Shown: piece after piece, positions 52,546-62,302 of the stretch
Numbering within the stretch: the first letter of the stretch is position 1
Layout of the letters: each line of letters begins with the position of its first letter
Source of the DNA: Ignatzschineria sp. F8392
GTDB lineage: Bacteria; Pseudomonadota; Gammaproteobacteria; Cardiobacteriales; Wohlfahrtiimonadaceae
Direction: 5' to 3'
Assembly (NCBI RefSeq): GCF_002252045.1
Contig: NZ_NEFF01000001.1
Span: 914,918 to 978,917, forward strand
DNA: 64,000 bases
Position numbers and translations under genes: made by a program
Notes under the pieces: generated by a model
The model's input: only the letters and a program-made list of their open reading frames with translations
The model's database searches: none
What the model was told of the DNA's origin: nothing

Positions 52546-55074
52546 ATGAGTTATCAAACAGATAGATCTCGCCGGGGATTTTTAAAGATGGCATCATTGA
52601 TCGCAGGTGGGTCATTGGTAGCGCCGGCATTGATGGCAGAATCTCTACTTCATACTAAAAAGCCCACAGATGTGGATATTGAGACTTTAACAGAGTGGCG
52701 TATCTCGGGCGCACACTGGGGAGCATTCCGCGCTAAAGTTGTCGCGAATCGCCTTGTTGAGGTAGAGCCTTTTGAATTTGACCGTTATCCTACAAGAATT
52801 TTAGATGCGGTACCTGGGATTATCTATAGCCCGGCGCGCGTACGCTATCCTTTAGTGCGTCTCGATTGGTATAAGCATCGCCATAAGAGCGATACGAGCC
52901 AACGGGGTGATAATCGCTTTATTCGCGTCAGTTGGGATGAGGCGCTCGATCTGATCTATGAATCATTAGAGCGAATTCAGACCCAGTTTGGACCTTGGGC
53001 ACTTCATACCGGAAATGTGGGATGGCGCTCTGTAGGTCAGGTGCATAGTTGCGGAAATCATATGCTTCGCGCAATTGCGATGCATGGTAATAGTGTCGGG
53101 ACTGCAGGAGATTACTCAACCGGTGCCGGGCAGGTCATTATGCCCTATATCCTCGGCTCAACAGAGGTCTACTCACAAGGAACCTCTTGGGATATTATTC
53201 TCGAAGAGAGTGATGTGATTGTGATCTGGGGTTCTGATCTAGTGAAGAACCTACAGGTGGGTTGGAATACAGAGACTCATGAAGCTTATGGATATCTCGA
53301 GCAGCTTAAAGAGAAGGTTGCAGATGGAGAGATTCGTGTGATCTGTATCGATCCGGTCAAGAGCATGACGGCAAATTATCTCAATGCTGAGCATCTCTAT
53401 GTCAATCCAATGACAGACCTTGCAGTGATGATGGGAATCGCCCATACGCTCTGGAAAGAGGATCTCTATGATAAAGAGTTCCTAGAGACCTACACCTTAG
53501 GTTTTGATGAGTTTCTCCCATATCTAAAAGGGGAGACGGAAGATATGGTGGAGAAGACGCCTGAGTGGGCGGAATCGATCTCTGGGGTGCCGGCAGATAC
53601 CATCCGTGAGCTTGCGCGTACAATGGCGCAAAATCGCACACAATTGATGATCGGATGGGCATTACAGCGTCAACAACATGGAGAACAACCTTACTGGATG
53701 GCGGCTATTGTTGCTGCGATGCTAGGGCAGATCGGTCTTCCAGGTGGTGGTATCAGCTACTCGCATCACTATAGCTCTGTGGGAGTCTCTTCATCAGGAG
53801 CTTCAATGCCGGGAGCATTTCCTCTCAATCTCGACTTTGGCCGTGAGCCAAAATATAAGAGCACCGACTATAAAGGATACTCCAACTTTATTCCGGTTTC
53901 GCGTGTTGTCGATGCACTCTTAGAGCCGGGTAAAGAGATCAATTATAATGGTAATAAGATTAAGTTAGCGCCCTATAAGATGGCGATCTTTTCTGGTGCA
54001 AATCAGTGGCATCGTCAGCAAGATCGTAACAAGATGAAGCGGGCCTATCGCAACTTAGAGACCGTTGTTGCGGTCGATTATGCTTGGACAGCAACTTGTC
54101 GCTTTGCTGATATTGTGCTGCCGGCCTGTACTCCTTATGAGCGAAATGACCTCGATGTTTACGGCACCTATAGTAACCGCGGTATTATTGCGATGCATAA
54201 GTTGATCGATCCGCTCTACTATTCGAAGAGTGATTTTGATATTTGGCGTGAATTTAGTAAGCGACTCAATCGCGAAAAAGAGTATACGCAAAATCGTAAT
54301 GAGATGCAGTGGATTGAGAAGATCTATATGGATTGTTATAACGAAAACTATCCAAAAGGCTTCTATATGCCCTCATTTAGAGAGTTCTGGGAGCGTGGCT
54401 ACGTTCTATTCCCTGAAGGAAAGCCTTGGGTTCGTCATGCAGCCTTTAGAGAAGACCCTGAAGTTAATGCGCTAGGAACACCTTCTGGCTTTATTGAGAT
54501 CTATAGCCGAACGATTGCGAGCTATGGTTATGAGGATTGTAAAGGGCATCCGATTTGGATGGAGAAAGCGGAACGTTCCCATGGTGGGCCGAAGTCAGAT
54601 CGTTATCCGCTCTGGTTACAATCGGCGCATCCGGACAATCGTCTCCACTCACAAGGGTGTGAAGCGACAAAGATGCGTGAAAGTTATGCGATCGCCGATC
54701 GAGAACCTGTTTTTATTAGCCCAATTGATGCTGAGAAGCGGGGGATTAAGCATGGTGATCTCGTTCGAGTCTTCAATGATCGAGGTCAATTGCTTGCAGG
54801 AGCAAATGTTAATAATAACTTCCCGGAAGGCGTTGTAAGAATCTTTGAGGGCGCATGGTATTCACCACTTGATGAGACAATCGGCTCGATCGATACTTAT
54901 GGTGACCCTAATACCTTGACGATGGATGTGGGAACCTCAAGTCTCTCGCAAGCACCAAGTGCTAATACCTGTCTTGTTGAGATTGAGAAGTTTGTTGGCG
55001 TTGCGCCGGCACCGACAGGATTCCATGGTCCTACAGTCGTCGATATTGAAGGGAATGAGACGGTAGAGGTATAG
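52546..55074 (+). CDS. torA: Trimethylamine-N-oxide reductase TorA
   Basis: 842 residues. The twin-arginine signal SRRGFLK (8-14) is followed by a hydrophobic stretch and likely cleavage after ALMA (residue 31), so the folded enzyme is exported by Tat. This is a bis-MGD molybdoenzyme of the DMSO reductase family. GDYSTGAGQVIMP puts the Mo-ligand Ser at residue 191, as in E. coli TorA. LQRQQHGEQPYWMA and NQWHRQQDRN contact the cofactor region. ANTCLVEIEKF near the end is typical. It reduces TMAO to trimethylamine as terminal acceptor. Confidence 0.95.
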   Translation: MSYQTDRSRRGFLKMASLIAGGSLVAPALMAESLLHTKKPTDVDIETLTEWRISGAHWGAFRAKVVANRLVEVEPFEFDRYPTRILDAVPGIIYSPARVRYPLVRLDWYKHRHKSDTSQRGDNRFIRVSWDEALDLIYESLERIQTQFGPWALHTGNVGWRSVGQVHSCGNHMLRAIAMHGNSVGTAGDYSTGAGQVIMPYILGSTEVYSQGTSWDIILEESDVIVIWGSDLVKNLQVGWNTETHEAYGYLEQLKEKVADGEIRVICIDPVKSMTANYLNAEHLYVNPMTDLAVMMGIAHTLWKEDLYDKEFLETYTLGFDEFLPYLKGETEDMVEKTPEWAESISGVPADTIRELARTMAQNRTQLMIGWALQRQQHGEQPYWMAAIVAAMLGQIGLPGGGISYSHHYSSVGVSSSGASMPGAFPLNLDFGREPKYKSTDYKGYSNFIPVSRVVDALLEPGKEINYNGNKIKLAPYKMAIFSGANQWHRQQDRNKMKRAYRNLETVVAVDYAWTATCRFADIVLPACTPYERNDLDVYGTYSNRGIIAMHKLIDPLYYSKSDFDIWREFSKRLNREKEYTQNRNEMQWIEKIYMDCYNENYPKGFYMPSFREFWERGYVLFPEGKPWVRHAAFREDPEVNALGTPSGFIEIYSRTIASYGYEDCKGHPIWMEKAERSHGGPKSDRYPLWLQSAHPDNRLHSQGCEATKMRESYAIADREPVFISPIDAEKRGIKHGDLVRVFNDRGQLLAGANVNNNFPEGVVRIFEGAWYSPLDETIGSIDTYGDPNTLTMDVGTSSLSQAPSANTCLVEIEKFVGVAPAPTGFHGPTVVDIEGNETVEV

Positions 55075-55230
55075 CCTAAATCGGCTTGAGAGCGTAACAT
55101 AGAGTATTGATAGTTAGCGTATAGTAATTAGCATATAGTAATTAGCGTATAGCAAAGAGATGCGTTGTAGTGAGTCTGCTACAGCGCATCTTGATTATTG
55201 AGTTGAGATAGATAACAGATAGGATTAGCT

Positions 55231-55944
55231 ATGAGTGAAATAAGAGCCATCATCAATGAAGCGGCGGTCGTTGCGAAAATGAGAGGGGAGACCTATCAAT
55301 GGTTTGCCCGAATCTTTGCGAATGAATTAACCGAGAGTGATGTAACGCTCTATCAGGAAGGGGCACTCAATACACTACTAGCGCTCTTTAGTGAGATCGG
55401 TTTAGCACTAGAAGTTGATCAGGTAAAATCCGCGATTGATCGATTCTCTGAGATTGAGCATGTAGAGGTAGAATTGCGTGCTGATTTTGCAAGCTGTTTT
55501 CTCTTAGATGATCAAAGTGGAGCGATTCCTTACGCCTCTCTCTATTTAGGAGATGGCGATATGATGTATGCCGAAGCGGAGCGTAAGATGCGAGAACTGC
55601 TTTCAAAGAGTGGCTTAGCAATTTTAGACTCATTTAAGGAGCCTTCTGATCATTTAGCAATCTATCTGGCACTATTACAAAAATGGTGTGAGCAATTAGT
55701 AAGAGATCTAGAGGCGCAGGATGAAGATAGCACGCTCTTAAAGAGTGAATATATTGCGCAGCAGACCTTTCTACAAGAGGGATTACTACTTTGGGTACCT
55801 CTTTGGAATGAACGACTACAGCGAGTGACTAACTGTCGTTGCACCTTCTATAGTGCGATGGGATCACTTTTAGTAGCTTATCTTTTAGCCGATAATGATT
55901 ATTTAACTGCTGAAATTGAGCGATTGATTGCGCTTGATGTATAG
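55231..55944 (+). CDS. torD: TorA-specific chaperone TorD
   Basis: A 237-residue helical cytosolic chaperone that binds the TorA signal and helps insert the molybdenum cofactor. RGETYQWFARIFANELTESDVTLYQ near the N-terminus, ADFASCFLLDDQSGAIPYASLYLGD (family motif with E/D-x-P-Y-x-S-x-Y) near residue 90-105 and EPSDHLAIYLALL near 135 are standard TorD features. It is longer than E. coli TorD (199). Last gene of the operon. Confidence 0.93.
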   Translation: MSEIRAIINEAAVVAKMRGETYQWFARIFANELTESDVTLYQEGALNTLLALFSEIGLALEVDQVKSAIDRFSEIEHVEVELRADFASCFLLDDQSGAIPYASLYLGDGDMMYAEAERKMRELLSKSGLAILDSFKEPSDHLAIYLALLQKWCEQLVRDLEAQDEDSTLLKSEYIAQQTFLQEGLLLWVPLWNERLQRVTNCRCTFYSAMGSLLVAYLLADNDYLTAEIERLIALDV

Positions 55945-56021
55945 CAGAATATCTCCCTTTTTGTTAAGGTTATCGGGTTATTGATTATTTCTCCGCTTTT
56001 GAGCGATTTAGGAGCCTTTTT

Positions 56022-56243
56022 ATGATTAAAAAAATTACTCTCTCCATTCCAGAAATTAGCTGCTCTCATTGTACAAGTAGTATTGATGCTGCCTTACGAG
56101 AATTAGATGGTATTAAGTCGGTAGAATCGAGTGTTGAGAAGAGAGAGACTACAGTAGAGTTTGCTTCGGAGATTATCTCTGAAGGCGCTATTATTGAGAT
56201 CATTGATGATATCGGCTTTGCCGCAGAGGTTATTTCTCGATAA
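56022..56243 (+). CDS. copZ: Heavy-metal-associated (CopZ-like) protein
   Basis: 73 residues, one HMA domain. ISCSHCTSSIDAALREL holds the CxxC metal site (C14 and C17 by position) and the rest follows the beta-alpha-beta-beta-alpha-beta pattern to IIDDIGFAAEVIS. It probably carries Cu(I). No copper ATPase is adjacent. A clear terminator follows. Confidence 0.87.
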   Translation: MIKKITLSIPEISCSHCTSSIDAALRELDGIKSVESSVEKRETTVEFASEIISEGAIIEIIDDIGFAAEVISR

Positions 56244-56284
56244 AGATCTTAAACCGGCATGTCAGCCGTCAGCAGATTAAAAGA

Positions 56285-56313
56285 AAACCAGCGACATAAT
56301 CGCTGGTTTTTTT
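56285..56313 (+). terminator. Terminator of the CopZ-like gene
   Basis: AAACCAGCGA (56285-56294) and TCGCTGGTTT (56300-56309) followed by T. It also lies at the end of the convergent endonuclease gene. Confidence 0.92.
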
Positions 56314-56395
56314 ATCTCTTTAGTACCTCATATAAATACTTCATATAAGTATTTTATATAAGTAATCTATATAAGTTGAGAAAATAGAGCTTCAA

Positions 56396-57280
56396 TTACT
56401 CAAATATTTTTAGGAAGTTTTGCAGTAAGGTCTGGAAGAAAGAGCGGCTGTGATGGCTACTCCATTGAATTCCATTTGCATTACAGCTCTCCGTGATAAA
56501 GGGATTATCATTTCCCTGAATATCAAGAATAATCTCATTTCGCTCACACTCCCAAGAAGTGGGTGGGAAGGTCAGATGCCATTTCTGCATAAGATTCATC
56601 TCACGGCTAGTGAAAGGAACATTGTAACGATCATTCATGTAGAGATAGGTGCGTGCAATCATTCCTTTAACCTCATCACGAGGAAGAACCTGTCGCTTCT
56701 TAAAATCAGTTCTAAATTGGCAAGCGCCATATTGATTAAATTGGGGCGTTAATTCGGCAAAGCTAAAGTTAGAGCGATCGGCATTGATCTCACCGACAGC
56801 GGGTTGCAAGTTGTGCATATCCCCCTCCATCATCTTAAAGAGGGTATTTTCATCCACATCACCCACTTTACAGCCACTACGACCACCATCTTTCCAACAC
56901 TGCATGTTTTTACCAAAGGCATGTGCCGGAACCACATGTTCCCACTCAATACGATTCGCACGCTCTGGATTATTACGAATCACGTAACCGCAGCTGGCAA
57001 GATCAACAACGCCGCTCTGATTGTTGAAGGTAAAATCACAGCCACAATAGAACTCTTCTTGATCAGGATAGGCTTTGTAGATCTTAACAAGCTCTCTCTT
57101 TGCCTGCTCAAAGCTGGTGACCTTACTGCTCTTATCAGTGATCAGTCCATCGCCATAGAAGTATTGAAATAGACCAATTGCCGCAAGTGCAACAATTCCT
57201 AAAATCCACTGTTTAGGATTACGTTTCTTAAAACTCTTTTTAATAACTTTTTCGATCGACTTGTTAAAACCTGGGCGCAT
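56396..57280 (-). CDS. endA: Endonuclease I family nuclease, membrane-anchored
   Basis: 294 residues. The catalytic segment IEWEHVVPAHAFG (111-123) with the metal/general-base His, then EGDMHNLQPAVGEINADRSNF, ARTYLYMNDRY and MQKWHLTFPP are the endonuclease I (EndA/Vvn) marks. Cysteines CGC, ASCGY, QCW and ACQF should form disulfides, so it works outside the cytosol. Instead of a short signal peptide there is a basic stretch of about 24 residues and a helix at 25-41 (WILGIVALAAIGLFQYF), which suggests an inner-membrane anchor facing the periplasm. It degrades double-stranded DNA non-specifically. Confidence 0.9.
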   Translation of the reverse strand: MRPGFNKSIEKVIKKSFKKRNPKQWILGIVALAAIGLFQYFYGDGLITDKSSKVTSFEQAKRELVKIYKAYPDQEEFYCGCDFTFNNQSGVVDLASCGYVIRNNPERANRIEWEHVVPAHAFGKNMQCWKDGGRSGCKVGDVDENTLFKMMEGDMHNLQPAVGEINADRSNFSFAELTPQFNQYGACQFRTDFKKRQVLPRDEVKGMIARTYLYMNDRYNVPFTSREMNLMQKWHLTFPPTSWECERNEIILDIQGNDNPFITESCNANGIQWSSHHSRSFFQTLLQNFLKIFE

Positions 57281-57603
57281 AATATAACTCTTGATTCCCT
57301 TGAGGAGTGAAATTGATCTAGTACTAGATCTTAAAAGTGAGGGCGCATTATACTGCTATTTGTCCATTTTGTGAAAAGAGTGGGGAATAAACCGCTATTA
57401 TTGAGAGCCATTGAGAAAGATGGGCTATAATTTAACCACTTTTCCCGATCGATCGAGTAATTAATTGAGTAACTTGAGTAACTCATTGAGTAATTGATCG
57501 AATCAATGATTGAGTAATCAGAATGCAATCAGTTAGCCTGCTGACCAGTTAACTAGTTGATCAGTTAATGATGATTGCGCGTCGCCCATAAGGAATTCAA
57601 GAG
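57281..57603. other. Divergent intergenic region endA / small membrane genes
   Basis: About 320 bp. 57455-57520 is a degenerate tandem run of TTGAGTAA(C/T) units; 57535-57570 repeats CAGTTAA/TAGTTGATC. A minus-strand frame of Y-S-I repeats there is spurious. No gene or clear operator was seen. Confidence 0.6.
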
Positions 57604-57867
57604 ATGATGATATTTGTAATACTCATGGTGATTTTACTGCTGCTATTAGTGCTTTTAGCCTATTATGTGGCCTATCTATTGATTATGCCGGCAACAATCT
57701 GGGGATTAGTGACCGTTGGGGCGATCGGTACAGGTTTACTGCTTCTACTCTTTCTCTTAGTGCGTCTGATCTTTATCACAATTGAGTGGTTTTTAGATCA
57801 AAGACGTATGAAGAGAGAGATCAGAATAGAAGCGGAAGCGGAGCGCGGGAGGGGAGGAGAAGAGTAA
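57604..57867 (+). CDS. Small hydrophobic membrane protein, function unknown
   Basis: 87 residues. Two long hydrophobic stretches (about 3-28 and 33-65) are followed by a charged tail QRRMKREIRIEAEAERGRGGEE. I recognise no family. Its stop codon TAA overlaps the ATG of the next gene (TAATG) and the GGAGG of the next ribosome site lies in its last codons, so the two genes are translated together and probably act together. Confidence 0.6.
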   Translation: MMIFVILMVILLLLLVLLAYYVAYLLIMPATIWGLVTVGAIGTGLLLLLFLLVRLIFITIEWFLDQRRMKREIRIEAEAERGRGGEE

Positions 57868-58340
57868 TGGTGCGATTAATTTTTGTAATATTGATGATCT
57901 ACCTACTCTATAAGGTGGGGCGTCTTCTTTTACGTGGATTGATGCTCCTGATTGCGGCTATCTACTCCTTTATCTCAGAAGAATCGCAAAAACAGCGAGA
58001 GAAAGAGAGCCTCTATCAGAAAGAACGTGCCTGGGAGGTGAAGCAGAAAGTCTCCCAATATCAAGCGCAAGGTGACCTCCCTTCATGGATGAATAGCGAT
58101 CGCATCAACGATTTTAATCAGGGGGTTTATCAAGTTTTACGAGGTAGCGGTATCGGTATTGAAGATGCCAAACGACTCCTCAATCATCGAAATCCCTATC
58201 TAAGAGCGCTCTATGTTGCCGGCAGAATGGAGCGGAAAGGGGCAACTTATGAAGAACAGAAACGCGCTGCCGGTGAGACACTCGTCGCATTGTGGCAACG
58301 GGCAGATCATCGGCAACTCTTTTCAGATCATCTTGAGTAA
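57867..58340 (+). CDS. Membrane-anchored protein of unknown function
   Basis: 157 residues. One N-terminal hydrophobic region (about 3-40), then a charged helical part with ESQKQREKESLYQKERAWEVKQKV and a C-terminal RADHRQLFSDHLE. An in-frame ATG at 57786 inside the previous gene was rejected: the GGAGGAG before ATG 57867 fits far better. No known domain recognised. It forms a coupled pair with the gene before. Confidence 0.6.
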   Translation: MVRLIFVILMIYLLYKVGRLLLRGLMLLIAAIYSFISEESQKQREKESLYQKERAWEVKQKVSQYQAQGDLPSWMNSDRINDFNQGVYQVLRGSGIGIEDAKRLLNHRNPYLRALYVAGRMERKGATYEEQKRAAGETLVALWQRADHRQLFSDHLE

Positions 58341-58396
58341 TAGTGATCAATAGCCTCTATGGTTTTACGACCCTCCGGCTCTATGGATCTATGGCT

Positions 58397-59281
58397 CTAT
58401 GGAAACATCTTTAAAATCATCACTAATAATTTTTGTGCTGCCGGAGGCAGTTGACGACCGCGCCGAGTTATCATATAGGTCTCTGTTCGATTAAAATAGG
58501 GGTGACTTAAGTGGTGGAGTGCTAATCGATCTCGATCCTCCTCATAAAGCATAAATTCAGGCAGTAGCGTGACGCCACCACCAATCGCATACTGTTTTAA
58601 CATATGGAGCTGGCTACATTTTAAGGTGGGGTGAAGCGTGACCTCCTCCTCATCTTCCACACGTTGAATAATTTGTCGAATCCCTTGAGAGATATCACCC
58701 ATCGCTAAGGGATAATCTCTGATTTGCGCAAGGGTTAAAGGCTCTTTCTCATTTAGAAGAGGATGTGTCGGGGGAAGAAAGGCTTTTACGGTATGTTGGC
58801 GCTTAAAATGGACCCGTAAATTGGGCTCTAAGATAGGATTAAAAGCGATTCCGATATGGGCTTCATTATCACTCACTTTTCGGACAACATGATTGCTACT
58901 TCCGGCAGAGAGCTGCACCTCAATCTGAGGATGATCTTTAGAAAATTGGGAGATAATTGTTGCTAAGTGGCGTAGATATCCTTCACCTGTTGCAATTGTT
59001 ACCTTTCCTCGCTCTAATCCTTGTAGCGCCGCTAAAGAGGCGAGAAGATCCTCCTCCTGTTCTAATGAGTGAGCAAAATACTTTAAGACTAATTCTCCCG
59101 ATTCTGTAGGATGCGCACCTCTTAAATTCTTCTCTAAGAGCGATGTTTTCAGCTCCTCTTCAAGCAGGGTGATTTGCCGGCTAATAGAGGAGGGCGCGAT
59201 ATTGAGAATATCTGCCGCATTACGAATTCCACCATATTTGACAGCTTGATAGAGATAGTAGACGCGATGCTTCTTAATCAT
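58397..59281 (-). CDS. LysR-family transcriptional regulator
   Basis: 294 residues. The N-terminal winged helix (about 1-60) reads HRVYYLYQAVKYGGIRNAADILNIAPSSISRQITLLEEELKTSLLEK, the usual LysR DNA-binding sequence. The effector domain follows with ATGEGYLRHLATII and GGGVTLLPEFMLYE. A longer reading to 59341 exists, but GAGGAG stands 8 nt before ATG 59281. It is divergent from the dehydrogenase gene at 59426, so it probably controls the dehydrogenase / aldehyde dehydrogenase / DUF3100 set. Confidence 0.9.
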   Translation of the reverse strand: MIKKHRVYYLYQAVKYGGIRNAADILNIAPSSISRQITLLEEELKTSLLEKNLRGAHPTESGELVLKYFAHSLEQEEDLLASLAALQGLERGKVTIATGEGYLRHLATIISQFSKDHPQIEVQLSAGSSNHVVRKVSDNEAHIGIAFNPILEPNLRVHFKRQHTVKAFLPPTHPLLNEKEPLTLAQIRDYPLAMGDISQGIRQIIQRVEDEEEVTLHPTLKCSQLHMLKQYAIGGGVTLLPEFMLYEEDRDRLALHHLSHPYFNRTETYMITRRGRQLPPAAQKLLVMILKMFP

Positions 59282-59425
59282 AGAGTAACTCCTCGCTCTT
59301 TTTTTAGATGAGTGTTGCGTTAAAACGAACAAAATTCCCAATTCGTTTTATTGTTGCACATTTTGACTTTCTCTATACTGAAATTGATCAGAATGATCGA
59401 GATAAGAGAGAGAAGGGAGTGGAAT

Positions 59426-60307
59426 ATGGATCAGGAAATATTGAAGGATGTCGCAATTATCGGCTTAGGTAATATGGGGCTAGGGATGGCGAAGAATCTA
59501 TTGTCGAAGGGATACCGTGTCAGTGGTTTTGATTTAAGTGAAGCGGCACGAAATAGTGCTATGGATGCCGGCGTTAAGATTTTACCCGTAGAGGAGTTGA
59601 TCGCAGGGACGAGAATTCTGCTGCTCTCTCTACCAAAAGCGGAACATGTTCTCGATTGTAGTAATGAGATTGAGAAGTGGGGAGAGAAAGGTTTAGTGGT
59701 GATTGATACTAGCACCTCGACTCCTGATGTTACGCGAACGATCTATCAACGCTTTATTGAGAAAGAGATGCTCTTTGTGGATGCTCCTGTTTCGGGGGGA
59801 CCTAAAGGCGCGCTTACCGGCACGATGACAATGGTCGTTGGCGCAGATAGATGGTTATTTGAGGCATTAAAGCCGCTCTTAGAGGCGATGAGCTCAACGC
59901 AGGTTCATGTTGGGAAGGCTGGTGCCGGCAATATAGTAAAGATCTGTAATAACCTATTGATTGCGGCTCATCTAATCACAACTGCAGAAGCACTTTCGTT
60001 AGCAACTAAAGCCGGCGTTGAGCCGGAGGCCTTTTTTGCCGGCATCAATAGAGGGTCGGGAAGAAGTGCGGCGAGCGAGGTCAATTTTCCACTCTGGATT
60101 CTTAATGGTGCTTTCAACTCCGGCTTTACGATGGGATTGATGCGTAAAGATGTGGGATTAGCAGAGTCATTAATGGAAAAGATGGGGATGGAGTTGCCAC
60201 TCAGTCAAGAGATTATCGCTCTTTGGGAGAAGAGTCGTACTCTTCTAGAGGATCATGCCGATTTTAATGAGATTGTAAAGCAGAGCGATAGCAAGATTTA
60301 TGGCTAA
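59426..60307 (+). CDS. 3-hydroxyisobutyrate dehydrogenase-family oxidoreductase
   Basis: 293 residues. The NAD(P)-binding site is IIGLGNMGLGMAKNLL (about 10-25). The substrate loop is DAPVSGGPKGALTGTM (about 120-135). The catalytic Lys lies in GKAGAGNIVKICNNLL (about 170-185). The family includes 3-hydroxyisobutyrate dehydrogenase, tartronate semialdehyde reductase and L-threonate dehydrogenase; the exact substrate cannot be told. An upstream in-frame ATG (59351) lies in the LysR promoter and was rejected; AGGGAGTGG before ATG 59426 supports the short start. It is followed by an aldehyde dehydrogenase, so a hydroxyacid to semialdehyde to acid route is likely. Confidence 0.85.
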   Translation: MDQEILKDVAIIGLGNMGLGMAKNLLSKGYRVSGFDLSEAARNSAMDAGVKILPVEELIAGTRILLLSLPKAEHVLDCSNEIEKWGEKGLVVIDTSTSTPDVTRTIYQRFIEKEMLFVDAPVSGGPKGALTGTMTMVVGADRWLFEALKPLLEAMSSTQVHVGKAGAGNIVKICNNLLIAAHLITTAEALSLATKAGVEPEAFFAGINRGSGRSAASEVNFPLWILNGAFNSGFTMGLMRKDVGLAESLMEKMGMELPLSQEIIALWEKSRTLLEDHADFNEIVKQSDSKIYG

Positions 60308-60369
60308 TTTCTTTATTGCCAATTTAATTATCACTCAATGATCTTTAGTAGTGACCTTTAACAGAGAGT

Positions 60370-60425
<56 letters not shown>

Positions 60426-60512
60426 GAAACTCGAAATGAGTATTAAAAGAATAAGATAAAAATAAGATAAAAAAATAAGATGAAGAGATTAAGAACAAGG
60501 AGAGGAGAGAAG

Positions 60513-62063
60513 ATGGGGCGTTATTATAGAGAAGAGAATCAGATACAAAACCGTTTCTGGGAATTATTTAATCGATTTTTCCCCGGCGCTGAGAGTATCG
60601 GCAGTTATATCGGCGGAGAGTGGTTGATTGGCGATGGAAGCGATATTGAGCTCTACAATGCCGATAATGGAGAGCTCTTCTACGCCTATCGGGATGCATC
60701 TTTAGAGATCATTCCAAAGCTCAATGAGGTCACAAAAATAGCACAAGCAAAGTGGCGCGCGATGAGTGCTGCTGATCGTGGACGCTTAATTTTTCAGGTT
60801 GGGGCGAAGATTAGGGCCGTGAGTGCGGAGCTTTCGGAGTTAGAGGCGATTGTCGGCAATAAACCGATTCGTGATGCACGTGGGGAGGTCGCTAAAGTTG
60901 CGGAGATGTTTGAGTATTATGCCGGTTGGAGCGATAAGCTGCATGGGGAGGTGATTCCAGTACCTACGACTCATCTCAATTATGTTCTCTACGAACCTTT
61001 AGGAACCGTGTTACAGATCACACCTTGGAATGCACCGATCTTTACGGCAGGATGGCAGATTGCGCCGGCAATTACCGCAGGAAATGCCGTGATCTTAAAA
61101 CCTTCAGAATTAACGCCGGTCACCTCCTTAATCTTAGCGAAATTGATCGAGGCGGTTGGCATCCCGAAAGGTTTAGTCAATGTTGTTGCCGGCTATGGTC
61201 ATACCATTGGGCAGATGATGATTCAACGTTGCCATATTGAGAAGGTTGTTTTTGTCGGTTCTCCTAATACCGGTGAGCAGATCGCTGTTGCTGCCGCACG
61301 AAAGGGAATTCCTGCCATTTTAGAGTTAGGAGGGAAGTCCGCCAATATTGTCTTTGCTGATGCTGATTATGAGAAAGCATTGAGAGGTGCGCAAAATGCC
61401 ATTTTTGGTTCTGCGGGGCAGAGTTGTGTCTCCGGTTCACGTCTATTAGTCGAGCGAACTATTTTTGAGCAATTTGTCAATGATCTTGCCGCAACTACGA
61501 ATCAGTTCCAAGTGGGGAATCCGCTTGATGAAGCGACACAGATCGGCCCTATTCAGAACCGAAAACAGTACACTCATGTCTGCAAAATGATTGCGCAAGC
61601 TTTGGCGGAAGGCGCAAAAATTCCTAATAATAATGTAGAATCTCTCCCTTCAAGTAGCGGGTATTATGTTTATCCTACTGTTTTGATCGGTGATAATCGG
61701 ATGCAGTGTGCTCAAGAAGAGATCTTCGGTCCTGTTGTTGTGGCAATACCTTTCGACAGTGAAGCAGAAGCGATTGCTATCGCCAATGAGAGTGCCTTTG
61801 GGCTTGCCGGAGCTGTTTGGTGTCGTGATGTTGCAAAAGCGCATCGTGTTGCCGATCAGGTAAGGGCGGGAACATTTTGGATCAATGGTTATAAGACGAT
61901 TCATGTGAGCTCCCCTTTTGGTGGTTATGGCGCGAGTGGTTATGGGCGCTCATCTGGATTAGAGGCTTTAAGGGCTTATAGTCAGGTTAAAAGTGTCTGG
62001 GTTGAAAGGGCGGTCGAACCGCTTGTAAACTTTGGATATGGCGCTCAGGAGAAGTCATCATAG
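60513..62063 (+). CDS. NAD(P)-dependent aldehyde dehydrogenase
   Basis: 516 residues, normal for the ALDH superfamily. TPWNAPIFTAGWQIAPAITAGNAVILKPSE binds the cofactor. LELGGKSANIVFADAD holds the catalytic Glu, GSAGQSCVSGSRLLVE the catalytic Cys, and EEIFGPVVVAIPF and GTFWINGYKTIHVSSPFGGYGASGYGRSSG close the domain. An in-frame ATG at 60480 adds 11 basic residues, but GGAGAGGAGAG lies ahead of ATG 60513. The natural aldehyde is unknown; its neighbours suggest a semialdehyde. Confidence 0.9.
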   Translation: MGRYYREENQIQNRFWELFNRFFPGAESIGSYIGGEWLIGDGSDIELYNADNGELFYAYRDASLEIIPKLNEVTKIAQAKWRAMSAADRGRLIFQVGAKIRAVSAELSELEAIVGNKPIRDARGEVAKVAEMFEYYAGWSDKLHGEVIPVPTTHLNYVLYEPLGTVLQITPWNAPIFTAGWQIAPAITAGNAVILKPSELTPVTSLILAKLIEAVGIPKGLVNVVAGYGHTIGQMMIQRCHIEKVVFVGSPNTGEQIAVAAARKGIPAILELGGKSANIVFADADYEKALRGAQNAIFGSAGQSCVSGSRLLVERTIFEQFVNDLAATTNQFQVGNPLDEATQIGPIQNRKQYTHVCKMIAQALAEGAKIPNNNVESLPSSSGYYVYPTVLIGDNRMQCAQEEIFGPVVVAIPFDSEAEAIAIANESAFGLAGAVWCRDVAKAHRVADQVRAGTFWINGYKTIHVSSPFGGYGASGYGRSSGLEALRAYSQVKSVWVERAVEPLVNFGYGAQEKSS

Positions 62064-62302
62064 ATAGGCATTGTTGATGACAACAGTCGATATCATATTT
62101 TCGAGATATATGAGATGCTCGAGTTATATGGGGCATATGTGCCATGTGGAATATGCGATCTTCATCGAGATATGTCTCGAAATATGTCATTAACATAAGA
62201 TGTAGATGTAGATGTAGATGAAGCAGTAGAAGCAGTAGTAGATAGATAATAATGAGAATAAATAAGATAAAGATCACTTCAGTGATCATGGAGGATTAGA
62301 GT

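Noticed and set aside
57331..57528. Minus-strand frame rich in Y-S-I
   Set aside because: It is produced by TTGAGTAA tandem repeats.
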